Source: Aquamicrobium sp. (GTDB lineage Bacteria > Pseudomonadota > Alphaproteobacteria > Rhizobiales > Rhizobiaceae). Taken from it: 10,839 nt of DNA. The stretch spans positions 1-10,839 of the forward strand of contig JACZJD010000341.1 in assembly GCA_014860725.1 (NCBI GenBank). The letters are read 5' to 3'. Shown here one piece after another: positions 1 through 6,336 of the stretch. Within the stretch, counting starts at the first letter, position 1; each line of letters opens with the position of its first letter. The notes under the pieces were generated by a model. That model did not search any database. It was not told the origin of the DNA and worked only from the letters and a program-made list of their open reading frames with translations. Position numbers and translations under genes: made by a program.

Positions 1-200
1 CCCTGCCAGCGCGACATCGGCAGCGGCGGCCGCCAGCGCCGCGGCCCCGCGGGCGGCATGGCATAGGGAACGCCCCGATAGACGCAAAGCCCGTCCTGCC
101 GCACGCCCCGCGCGTCGCCGGCCGGAAAATGCGCGACGGGAGCGCCGTCCGCCCCTGCCGCCGGATGTGAAGCCGGATGTGTCAGCGCCGCGTTCCCGTC
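1..200 (-). CDS. Type-B carboxylesterase, N-terminal fragment (start unclear, C-terminus outside window)
   Basis: Reading leftward from the in-frame TAG at 203-201, the frame is open to the window edge (66 codons). It contains GVRQDGLCVYRGVPYAMPP followed by AGPRRWRPPLPMSRWQ. This is the hallmark start of type-B carboxylesterases (para-nitrobenzyl esterase family): a GxxxDGvxvFkGIPYA-type block, then the PPvGxxRWrpPxP block. The family hydrolyses carboxylic esters with a Ser-Glu/Asp-His triad inside an alpha/beta hydrolase fold. The triad would lie beyond the window and cannot be checked. No ATG lies in this frame before the conserved block; the only in-frame ATG before it ends, at 59, falls inside it. 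GTG at 104 has no Shine-Dalgarno and would remove conserved residues. The strong ribosome binding site at 240-247 serves an ATG at 232 in another frame, or a GTG at 236 in this frame but upstream of the TAG. The 5' end is therefore disrupted, mis-sequenced or uses an unusual start. Family call firm; gene integrity uncertain. Confidence 0.72.
160..181. repeat. Direct repeat, 10 nt, period 12
   Basis: GCCGGATGTG occurs at 160-169 and again at 172-181. In the esterase frame it encodes the THPASHPA stretch upstream of the conserved domain. A 12-nt slippage duplication fits the generally disturbed 5' end of this gene. Confidence 0.6.
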
Positions 201-239
201 CTAGCGGGCCGCAGACCTGTCGAACACGACATGCACCTT

Positions 240-247
240 CTCCTCCC
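240..247 (-). promoter_or_regulatory. Strong Shine-Dalgarno upstream of the esterase, out of register with it
   Basis: On the minus strand GGGAGGAG ends 7 nt before an ATG at 232-230, which is ideal spacing. That ATG opens only a 16-codon frame that stops at 184-182. A GTG at 236-234 is in the esterase frame but meets TAG at 203-201 after 11 codons. The site looks like the real translation start of the esterase gene, which implies an indel or a nonsense change between about 230 and 185. Confidence 0.5.
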
Positions 248-325
248 TGTCGCCGCCATCCTCCCAGATGGCGCATCAATGGTCCCGCGGCGGGCACAAG
301 TCAATACTCACTATCTCGTGTGTTA

Positions 326-354
326 ATATTATAAGGTATCCGATGTGCCGTCAG
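326..354 (-). promoter_or_regulatory. Candidate sigma-70 promoter for the esterase
   Basis: On the minus strand, CTGACG (349-354) and TAATAT (326-331) are separated by 17 nt. An overlapping TATAAT (328-333) offers an alternative -10. This is the most AT-rich part of the left end and lies about 80 nt before the esterase ribosome binding site. Matching is by eye to the sigma-70 consensus. Confidence 0.4.
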
Positions 355-355
355 G

Positions 356-381
356 AAGGGAGCCTGTAGAAAGGGAGCCTG
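356..381. repeat. Tandem direct repeat, 11 nt, period 15
   Basis: AAGGGAGCCTG is present at 356-366 and 371-381. The pair sits immediately upstream of the candidate esterase promoter, so it could be a pair of regulator half-sites or simple slippage. No function is shown. Confidence 0.5.
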
Positions 382-521
382 CAAGGATGTGCAGGATGCT
401 GGTCGGGTGACGGCCGCCGGCCAATCGGGCGGAGATTTCGGCTCGGATTGCGCCACCCGTGCGGCGAAGGCGCGATCGACGCCCGCCACTCTCAGGACTC
501 CCCCGAATCCGCAGATGAAGA

Positions 522-1673
522 TCAGGCGGCGGCCGGCAGGCCGCTGACCACGACGCGGTCGCGGCCGCTTCGCTTGGCGATGTAGAGAGCCTGGTCCGCC
601 TCGTGCAGCACGGCATCGAGCGTGCGCTTGGAATCGGTCGCGAAGGAGACGCCGGCGCTGACGGTGCAGCGCATCGCGCCGTTCTGCGTCTCGATCCGCG
701 AGCGCGCGAGCACCTCGCGTATGTGCTCCACGATCCGTTGCGCGGGCACGGCGGAGGCGCTCTCCAGCACGACCACGAACTCCTCGCCGCCGGTCCGCGC
801 GACGGTGGCGTTCCGGCCGGCATATCTGGAGAGAAGCGTGCCGAAATGCTTCAGCACCGCGTCGCCGGCGGCATGGCCGTGCTGGTCGTTGACCTTCTTG
901 AAATGGTCGAGGTCGAAGATCGCGACCGCAGTTCCGACCGGCAGCGGCGCCTCCCCGTAGGTCTCGAACAGCACGCGGCGGTTCTTCAACCCGGTCAGCG
1001 GGTCGGTTCCCGCATCCACCCGCAGCGACTGCACGAGGCGGAACTGGTTGAGCGCCAGCGAGATCGCGCCGATGCCGGCGAGGCCGATGATGGCGACGAG
1101 CGCGTTGAGGTTCTCCGCCCAGTTGTTGGGGCTGCGCACCCGGTAGATCGGCGACTCGATCAGGATGACGACGGCGCAGAGCAGGAAGGAGAGCCCGACC
1201 AGCACATAGAGGCCGGTGAGCACCGGCAGCAGCAGGGGCGCCTGCGCCCTCGCCCGCCAGTAGTGCAGGCCGGCCGAGACGAGGATGGCGCAGGTCAGGG
1301 CGTTGAACAGGCTGATGCCCAGCCCGTCGATCCCGGTCAGGAAGAACGGGGCGATGAGGCCGACGGAACCGAGCGAGACCAAGGCGATCCGGCGGAGCGG
1401 CGAGGCGCCGGTGCGGAACTGCCTGCCGCCCCCTTCGATGATCGAGAAGCCGATCAGGAACAGCGCAAAGGCCGGCAGCGCGAGAAACGGCCGCGGCCCG
1501 CTGATATAGGCGACGAACACGGGCACGGCGGCGACCAGAACCGCCAGCCCGGCCGCGCCGGTCAGCATGAAGCGGTCCGTCCGGGTGATCATCCAGCCCG
1601 CGAACAGCACGACGCCGATGCATGCCGAAACGAGGGCAAGCACGAGCTGTAGCGATATGTGGTCGATGAACAT
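522..1673 (-). CDS. Seven-helix membrane GGDEF protein, probable diguanylate cyclase (383 aa)
   Basis: This gene probably makes cyclic di-GMP from two GTP at the inner membrane. Seven hydrophobic segments (roughly residues 8-28, 34-58, 61-80, 94-113, 118-139, 146-173 and 186-211) form a sensory N-terminal half that matches no named sensor domain I can recognise. A GGDEF domain follows (about 220-375). It has the usual DPLTGLKNRR entry, metal-binding FDLDHFK (D254, D256), active-site GGEEF at 295-299 and a VSAGVS block near 338-343. The product-binding I-site, normally RxxD just before GGEEF, is RNAT at 287-290, so the Asp is missing and feedback inhibition is probably weak or absent. The chosen ATG places the first helix at the N-terminus and has a modest GGAG 6 to 10 nt upstream. 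The gene is monocistronic between uxaC and the esterase. The signal it senses is unknown. Confidence 0.88.
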   Translation of the reverse strand: MFIDHISLQLVLALVSACIGVVLFAGWMITRTDRFMLTGAAGLAVLVAAVPVFVAYISGPRPFLALPAFALFLIGFSIIEGGGRQFRTGASPLRRIALVSLGSVGLIAPFFLTGIDGLGISLFNALTCAILVSAGLHYWRARAQAPLLLPVLTGLYVLVGLSFLLCAVVILIESPIYRVRSPNNWAENLNALVAIIGLAGIGAISLALNQFRLVQSLRVDAGTDPLTGLKNRRVLFETYGEAPLPVGTAVAIFDLDHFKKVNDQHGHAAGDAVLKHFGTLLSRYAGRNATVARTGGEEFVVVLESASAVPAQRIVEHIREVLARSRIETQNGAMRCTVSAGVSFATDSKRTLDAVLHEADQALYIAKRSGRDRVVVSGLPAAA

Positions 1674-1708
1674 GGGGCTCCGGGAGGACGTTCGATCCGA
1701 ACCGTAGC

Positions 1709-1738
1709 GATATAAGATTATCGAAATGGCAAAACCAA
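1709..1738 (-). promoter_or_regulatory. Candidate promoter of the GGDEF gene
   Basis: On the minus strand, TTGGTT (1733-1738) is followed after 17-18 nt by TTATAT/TATATC (1709-1715). This is an AT-rich patch in the 154-nt gap upstream of the GGDEF start. The -35 is weak, so this is a tentative call. Confidence 0.3.
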
Positions 1739-1741
1739 TCG

Positions 1742-1770
1742 ACGGACACCGGTTATGGCTAACCGTCCGT
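1742..1770 (-). terminator. Possible hairpin terminator after uxaC
   Basis: ACGGAC (1742-1747) pairs with GTCCGT (1765-1770) and GGTTA (1751-1755) with TAACC (1760-1764). The loop is TGGC and there is a 3-nt bulge. It starts 57 nt downstream of the uxaC stop. In the direction of uxaC transcription a short T-run follows only after several bases, so it is at best a weak intrinsic terminator. Confidence 0.35.
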
Positions 1771-1827
1771 TTAAGGTCGCGTGCGGCCTGCGTCGCGGCC
1801 GGCGGACGTCCACGGACAGGGCACGGC

Positions 1828-3243
1828 TTACAGCCCGTACGCCTTCTTCGCCAGCCCGTAGCTGAGGTCGGCGGCGATCGCCTCGCCTTCCTTCCGGGCC
1901 AGGCGGTGCTCGGCCACCATGCGGGCGAGGAAGCCGCAGACCTCGCGCCGCCAGACGTCGTGGCGGGCAGGGATGGACAAGAGCGCCCGCGTGTCGTCGT
2001 TGAAGCCGGCGAGGTTGTGGAAGCCCGCGGTCTCGACCACCTGATCGAGATAGCGGCGGATGCCGTTGGGGCTGTCGTGGAACCACCATGGCGGGCCGAT
2101 CAGCAGGCACGGCCAGTGGCCGGCCATCGGCGCGAGCTCGCGGGCATAGGTCGCCTCGTCCAGCGTGAAGGCGATGAGCCGGAAGCCCGGCGCATGGCCG
2201 TAGCGGTTGAGGAGCGCATCGAGCCCGCCGACCCAGTCGGTGCGCACGGGGATGTCGGCGCCCATGTTCGGCCCGCGCGCGGCGAGGACGGCGCGGTCCG
2301 TGCTGCGCAGCGCCCCGGCGTGGATCTGCATCGTCATGCCGTCCTCGACCGAAAGCCCGGCCATCTCGGTCAGCATCTGGGCGCGGAACAGCCCGGCCTC
2401 GCCGGGCGTCAGCGTGCCCCCGAGCGCGCCGTCGAGCAGGCGCTGCTTCTCGTGCGGGGCAAGGTCGGCGGTCAGCGCGCTCGGCACGCCGTGGTCGGTG
2501 GCGGTCGCGCCGTAGCGGCGGAACTCGGCGCGGCGGCGGCGATGGGCCTCGATCATGCCGCCCCATTCGGCGGTGTCGGTGCCGGTCATCTCGCCGAAGC
2601 GCCTGAGGTTTTCGGCGAAGTCCGGTGCGTCCGGGTCGGTCACGGCGTCGGGGCGGTAGGTGGTGCGCACCTTCCCGATCCAGCCGTCCGCGAGCAGCCT
2701 GCGGTGGTGATCGAGCGGGTCGAGCGCGCCTTCGGTGGTGGCGATGGTCTCGATGCCGAAGCGCTGCAGCAGCGCCCGCGGCCGGAATTCCGGCCGGGCA
2801 AGCTCCGCGCCGATATGGTCGTAGAGCGCATCGGCGTTCCCCGGCGTCAGCGGTTCGGGGCAGCCGAGCACGGCCGACATGGCGTGATCGACCCACAGCT
2901 GCGACGGCGTGCCGGCGAAGAGGTGATAGTGGCGGGCGAAGACACGCCATGTCTCGCGGCCGTCGATGCGCCCGCTGCCGTCCGGGCGCGGCAGGCCGAG
3001 CGCGTCGTGGCTCACGCCGGCGCTGTGCAGCATGCGGAAAAGGTAATGATCGGGGATGACCAGGAGCGAGGCCGCATCCTCGAACGGCCCGTCCTGCGCA
3101 AACCAGGCCGGATCGGTGTGGCCGTGCGGGCTGACGATGGGCAGATCCCGCACCGAGGCGTAGAGGTCTCGCGCCAGCGCCCGCACCGACGGCTCGGCGG
3201 GCAGCAGCCGGTCGGGGTGGAGGAAGCCGTCGCCGATCCTCAT
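1828..3243 (-). CDS. uxaC: Uronate isomerase UxaC (471 aa)
   Basis: This enzyme isomerises D-glucuronate to D-fructuronate and D-galacturonate to D-tagaturonate in the cytoplasm, the first step of hexuronate breakdown. The protein has the usual family length and the amidohydrolase-type metal motif HGH (H40, H42) in SPHGHTDPAWF. Further family landmarks are DHYLFRML (about 65-72), WVDHAM and, near the C-terminus, RHDVWRREVCGFLARMV. The loop HGHTDP differs from the HCHL form of the Escherichia coli enzyme, which suggests a divergent branch. The ATG at 3243 overlaps the uxuA stop as ATGA, so translation is likely coupled. The frame is open far upstream (to 4335), but that part only shadows uxuA. 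It is the last gene of the TRAP-uronate operon. Function is assigned with high confidence; preferred substrate is not. Confidence 0.92.
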   Translation of the reverse strand: MRIGDGFLHPDRLLPAEPSVRALARDLYASVRDLPIVSPHGHTDPAWFAQDGPFEDAASLLVIPDHYLFRMLHSAGVSHDALGLPRPDGSGRIDGRETWRVFARHYHLFAGTPSQLWVDHAMSAVLGCPEPLTPGNADALYDHIGAELARPEFRPRALLQRFGIETIATTEGALDPLDHHRRLLADGWIGKVRTTYRPDAVTDPDAPDFAENLRRFGEMTGTDTAEWGGMIEAHRRRRAEFRRYGATATDHGVPSALTADLAPHEKQRLLDGALGGTLTPGEAGLFRAQMLTEMAGLSVEDGMTMQIHAGALRSTDRAVLAARGPNMGADIPVRTDWVGGLDALLNRYGHAPGFRLIAFTLDEATYARELAPMAGHWPCLLIGPPWWFHDSPNGIRRYLDQVVETAGFHNLAGFNDDTRALLSIPARHDVWRREVCGFLARMVAEHRLARKEGEAIAADLSYGLAKKAYGL

Positions 3244-4451
3244 CGCATCCCCGCGACGGCCGAGAGCGCGCGCTCGACGCCGCGCAGCTCGGCCAGCCCC
3301 TTCAGGCGGCCGATGGCCGGATAGCCCGGCTGCGCGCCGCGCCTCAGGTCGTCCAATATGTCCTGCCCGTGGTCGGGCCGCATCGGCATCTCCCGGTCGG
3401 CGCGGCCCTCGGCCTTGCGCCGCGCCTCTTCCCGCAGCAGGGCCGCGATCACCGCCACCATATCGGTATCGCCGGCAAGATGCTCGTCCTCGTGGAAGGA
3501 GCATGGCCAGCCCGGCGTCTCGCGCCGGACGTTGCGCAGGTGGACGAAATGGATGCGCGGCCCGAGGCGTTCGGCCATTCCGGGCAGGTCGTTGTCGGGG
3601 CGCGCGCCCAGCGAGCCGGTGCAGAAGGTGACGCCGCTGGCCGGGCTGTCCACCGCGTCGAGGACGGCGCGGTAGTCGGCCTCGGTGGACATGACGCGCG
3701 GCAGGCCGAGCAGCGGGAACGGCGGATCGTCCGGGTGGCAGCACAGGCGCAGCCCCAGCCGCTCGGCCGTCGGCACGACCTCGGACAGGAAATCGATCAG
3801 GTTCCGCCGCAGCCTGTCGGCGTCGATTGCCGCATAGGTCGCGACCTGTGCGCGCAGGTCGTCGAGCGAGGCGTTTTCGGCAGCCCCGGGCAGGCCGGCA
3901 TTGACGTTGGCTGCAAGCTGCCCGCGCCTTTCCTCGCCCATGGCGGCGAAGCGGCGCGCCGCTTCGCCGGCCACGGCCGGCGGAAAGCTCTCCGCCGCGC
4001 CGGGACGGGCGAAGATGTGGATGTCGAAGGCGGCGAAATCGACGAGGTCGAAGCGCATCGTCGTGCCGCCATGGGCGACGCGCCACGCGAGGTCGGTGCG
4101 GGTCCAGTCCAAGACCGGCATGAAGTTGTAACAGATCGTCTCGAGCCCGGCCTTCGCCAGGTTCTCCAGCGAGGCGCGGTAGCCGGCAAGATGCTCCTTC
4201 CACGGCCCGGACTGCGTCTTGATCGCCTCGGAGACGGGCAGGCTTTCGACCACCTCCCATTCGAGGCCGGAAGGCGACCCGTCGGCGAGGCGGCGCACCT
4301 CCTCCTGCCGCTTCGCGATCTCGGCCGGCGTCCACGCCGCGCCCGTCGGCACGTGGTGGAGCGCCGAGACGATTCCTTCGGCGCCCGCCTGCCGCGCATC
4401 GGCGAGCGTAACCTTGTCGACCGGACCGAACCAGCGCCAGACATGCCTCAT
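3240..4451 (-). CDS. uxuA: Mannonate dehydratase UxuA (403 aa)
   Basis: This enzyme dehydrates D-mannonate to 2-keto-3-deoxy-D-gluconate in the cytoplasm. The whole protein follows the UxuA pattern: an N-terminal RWFGPVD, then GIVSALHHVP, and YNFMPVLDWTRTDLAW near 108-123. The metal-site residues expected from characterised family members are visible: H239 in CCHPDDPPFPLLG, C277 in FCTGSLG, H304 in FVHLRN and D330 in GDTDM. The C-terminal PMRPDHGQDILDD (356-368) is also typical. The ATG lies 4 nt after the dctM stop, with a weak GGGTGA ribosome binding site overlapping that stop. The 3' end overlaps uxaC by 4 nt. Presence beside uxaC points to the glucuronate branch, although UxaC also serves galacturonate. 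No key residue is missing. Confidence 0.95.
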   Translation of the reverse strand: MRHVWRWFGPVDKVTLADARQAGAEGIVSALHHVPTGAAWTPAEIAKRQEEVRRLADGSPSGLEWEVVESLPVSEAIKTQSGPWKEHLAGYRASLENLAKAGLETICYNFMPVLDWTRTDLAWRVAHGGTTMRFDLVDFAAFDIHIFARPGAAESFPPAVAGEAARRFAAMGEERRGQLAANVNAGLPGAAENASLDDLRAQVATYAAIDADRLRRNLIDFLSEVVPTAERLGLRLCCHPDDPPFPLLGLPRVMSTEADYRAVLDAVDSPASGVTFCTGSLGARPDNDLPGMAERLGPRIHFVHLRNVRRETPGWPCSFHEDEHLAGDTDMVAVIAALLREEARRKAEGRADREMPMRPDHGQDILDDLRRGAQPGYPAIGRLKGLAELRGVERALSAVAGMR

Positions 4452-4455
4452 GGCG

Positions 4456-5736
4456 TCACCCGAATGCGAGGTTCGGCAGCCACAGCACGACGCCGGGCAG
4501 GAAGACGAGGACGGCGATCAGGGCACAGATCGCGGCGATGAAGGGGATGGAGGCGATGGAATACTCCTCGATCGTCACGTCCATCAGCGCGCAGACGGCG
4601 AACATCGCCGATCCGCTCGGCCACGTCATGCCGCCCAGCGTGACGATCGACATCATCAGGATGCCGAAATGCACCGGGTCCATGCCGACGCTGACCACGA
4701 TGGGCACGAAGATCGGGGTGAGCAGCAGCACCATGACCGTGCTTTCGAGCGCCAGCCCCGCGATCAGCAGGAACAGCAGGATGACGAGGACGATCATGTT
4801 GGGATCGGTGATGCCGGCCAGCATCCAGCCGGCGAGGTTCTGCGGCACCTGAAGGTAGATGGTGGCGAAGCCGACCATGCCGCTCATCAGGATGATGAGC
4901 ATGATGAGGCCGACATCGGACGAGGCCTGCGCGAAGGCGTCCCAGCACTTCTGCAGCGTCAGCTCGCGATGGGCGAGGAAGCCGACGGCGAGCGCATAGA
5001 CGACCGCGAAGGAGCCGACCTCGGACGGGGTGAACAGGCCGCCGCGGATGGACAGCACCAGCGCGACCGGAAAGAGGATCGCCCATTTGGCTTCCCATGC
5101 GGCGAGCGCGAGCGCGGAGAAGGTCGGCTTGCGCGTGTCGGCCACGACATAGCCGCGGCGCTTGGCGATGACATAGGCGGTCGCCATCACCACCACCATC
5201 ATCAGGAAGCCGGGGATGATGCCGGCGAGGAAGAGCCGGCCGATAGAGACGTTGCCGATATAGCCGTAGAGGATGAGGCCGATGGAAGGCGGGATGGTCG
5301 CGGTGATCAGCGAGCCCACGGCGATGGACGCCGCCGAATAGCCCTTGCCGTAGCCTTTGGCGAGCATGGCGGGGCCGAGGATGCGCGCCTCCATCGCGGC
5401 GTCGGCGACGGCCGAGCCCGAGACGCCGCCCATCAGCGTCGAGAGCACGATGGCGACCTGCGCCAGCCCGCCCGACATCCAGCCGACCGCGACCATCGAG
5501 ACCTTGAGCAGCCGGTCGGTGATGCCGCTCGCATTCATCAGGTGGCCGGCGAGCACGAAGAACGGCACCGCCAGCAACGGAAAGCTCTGGCTCATCGAGG
5601 CGATCTTCTGCACGGCGATGGACAGCGGCATGCCGGCGTCCATGACGAAGAAGACGAAGCCGGCGATGCCGGTGGCGAAGGCGACGGGCATGCCCGCCAC
5701 CATGAACACCACGAAGACGATGGAGATCAGCAGCAT
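4456..5736 (-). CDS. dctM: TRAP transporter large permease, DctM family (426 aa)
   Basis: This is the main membrane channel subunit of a tripartite ATP-independent periplasmic transporter, driving solute uptake with a sodium or proton gradient. It is hydrophobic throughout with about a dozen segments. It carries DctM-family blocks: FFVLAGHLMNASGITDRLL (59-77), GGVSGSAVADAA (103-114) and IPPSIGLILYGYIG (148-161). The start is set at MLLISIVFVV, because the reading frame extends upstream only by shadowing dctQ. This ATG follows the dctQ stop by 1 nt (TGAGATG) and has GGAG a few bases upstream inside dctQ. Length is normal for a stand-alone DctM that is not fused to DctQ. Position ahead of uxuA and uxaC suggests a hexuronate as substrate. 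Confidence 0.94.
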   Translation of the reverse strand: MLLISIVFVVFMVAGMPVAFATGIAGFVFFVMDAGMPLSIAVQKIASMSQSFPLLAVPFFVLAGHLMNASGITDRLLKVSMVAVGWMSGGLAQVAIVLSTLMGGVSGSAVADAAMEARILGPAMLAKGYGKGYSAASIAVGSLITATIPPSIGLILYGYIGNVSIGRLFLAGIIPGFLMMVVVMATAYVIAKRRGYVVADTRKPTFSALALAAWEAKWAILFPVALVLSIRGGLFTPSEVGSFAVVYALAVGFLAHRELTLQKCWDAFAQASSDVGLIMLIILMSGMVGFATIYLQVPQNLAGWMLAGITDPNMIVLVILLFLLIAGLALESTVMVLLLTPIFVPIVVSVGMDPVHFGILMMSIVTLGGMTWPSGSAMFAVCALMDVTIEEYSIASIPFIAAICALIAVLVFLPGVVLWLPNLAFG

Positions 5737-5737
5737 C

Positions 5738-6256
5738 TCACAGCTCCAGCGGCGGCGGCGCGTCCCTGTCGGCGGCGGTGCGGGTGTAGACCAGCACCCC
5801 CTCGCCGCGCCGGCGCCAGGCATCGATCATGTTGCAGACGAGGGAGAGGCCGAGCAGCACGCAGCCCACCGGCACGGCCGCCGTCACCCAGGCATAGGAC
5901 AGGGTGGAATCGCCGAAGGTGCGCTCGCGGTTGAGCATGGTCAGCCGGTAGCCCTCGACGGCGAGGACGGCGAGAAAGGCGAGCACGATGACGGCACACA
6001 GGAACTGGAGCCACAGATGCGGCCGGTAGCCGAGATATTTGACGGCCACCTCCATGCCGAGATGCGATTTCTCGCGCATCGCCTTGTTGGCGCCGAGGAA
6101 GCACAGCCAGATGAACAGAAGCTGCGCCATGTCCACGGACCAGATCAGCGGGTGGCCGTAGAAGCGCATGATCGCCGCGACGAAGACGAGGCCGGTGATG
6201 ACGGCGAGCAAGGCGACCGCGATCGCCAGCTCGAGTTGCGCGAGGCGCTTGAGCAT
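5738..6256 (-). CDS. dctQ: TRAP transporter small permease, DctQ family (172 aa)
   Basis: This is the small membrane subunit that partners DctM in the TRAP complex. Four hydrophobic helices are visible (about residues 10-31, 42-56, 81-101 and 120-143). The family signature sits between helices 1 and 2: WSVDMAQLLFIWLCFLGANKA, then MREKSHLGME with the conserved His. The chosen ATG at 6256 has AAAGGTG just upstream and gives the expected family length. The reading frame continues upstream to 6931, but that extension is arginine-rich shadow of dctP. An 80-nt gap with a stable hairpin separates it from dctP, whereas dctM follows after 1 nt. The C-terminal tail after about residue 150 is polar and proline-rich and probably cytoplasmic. 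Confidence 0.92.
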   Translation of the reverse strand: MLKRLAQLELAIAVALLAVITGLVFVAAIMRFYGHPLIWSVDMAQLLFIWLCFLGANKAMREKSHLGMEVAVKYLGYRPHLWLQFLCAVIVLAFLAVLAVEGYRLTMLNRERTFGDSTLSYAWVTAAVPVGCVLLGLSLVCNMIDAWRRRGEGVLVYTRTAADRDAPPPLEL

Positions 6257-6277
6257 GAGGCACCTTTCGGAGAGGCG

Positions 6278-6310
6278 GGGCGCGCGCTGCACCTCGGTGC
6301 ATGCGCGCCC
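6278..6310 (-). promoter_or_regulatory. Strong hairpin in the dctP-dctQ gap
   Basis: GGGCGCGC (6278-6285) pairs with GCGCGCCC (6303-6310). After a small internal loop, TGCAC (6288-6292) pairs with GTGCA (6297-6301) around a four-base loop, CGAG on the transcript strand. That is 13 base pairs, mostly G-C, without a T-run after it. In binding-protein transporter operons such intergenic hairpins commonly protect the upstream message or partly stop transcription, giving more binding protein than permease. That role is inferred here. Confidence 0.6.
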
Positions 6311-6336
6311 GCACGGGCCAGCCGGAACGTGACGGG

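Larger units (their letters stand above)
201..521. other. Noncoding stretch between the GGDEF gene and the esterase
   Basis: No convincing gene is visible on either strand. The stretch holds, from right to left, a short direct repeat (356-381), an AT-rich promoter-like segment (about 300-355) and the esterase ribosome binding site (240-247). The short minus-strand frame ending at the TAG at 201 (EEKVHVVFDRSAAR) reads plausibly as protein, but I cannot assign it. It may be the original N-terminus of the esterase reading frame. Confidence 0.5.

Noticed and set aside
301..1749. Minus-strand frame of 482 codons spanning the GGDEF gene
   Set aside because: It overlaps the well-supported GGDEF protein in another frame and reads as arginine/alanine-rich shadow.
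1726..3324. Long plus-strand open frame of 532 codons opposite uxaC
   Set aside because: It is antisense to a clear UxaC, is rich in Arg, Ala and Gly with no domain pattern, and results from the lack of stop codons in GC-rich DNA.
5737..5823. 29-residue N-terminal extension of DctM
   Set aside because: It overlaps the dctQ 3' end and is not hydrophobic; the ATG at 5736 with 1-nt spacing fits family length.
4219..5934. Plus-strand open frame of 571 codons rich in His, Asp and Glu
   Set aside because: It lies opposite dctM; the His/Asp/Glu richness is the complement of hydrophobic codons and has no ribosome binding site or family pattern.
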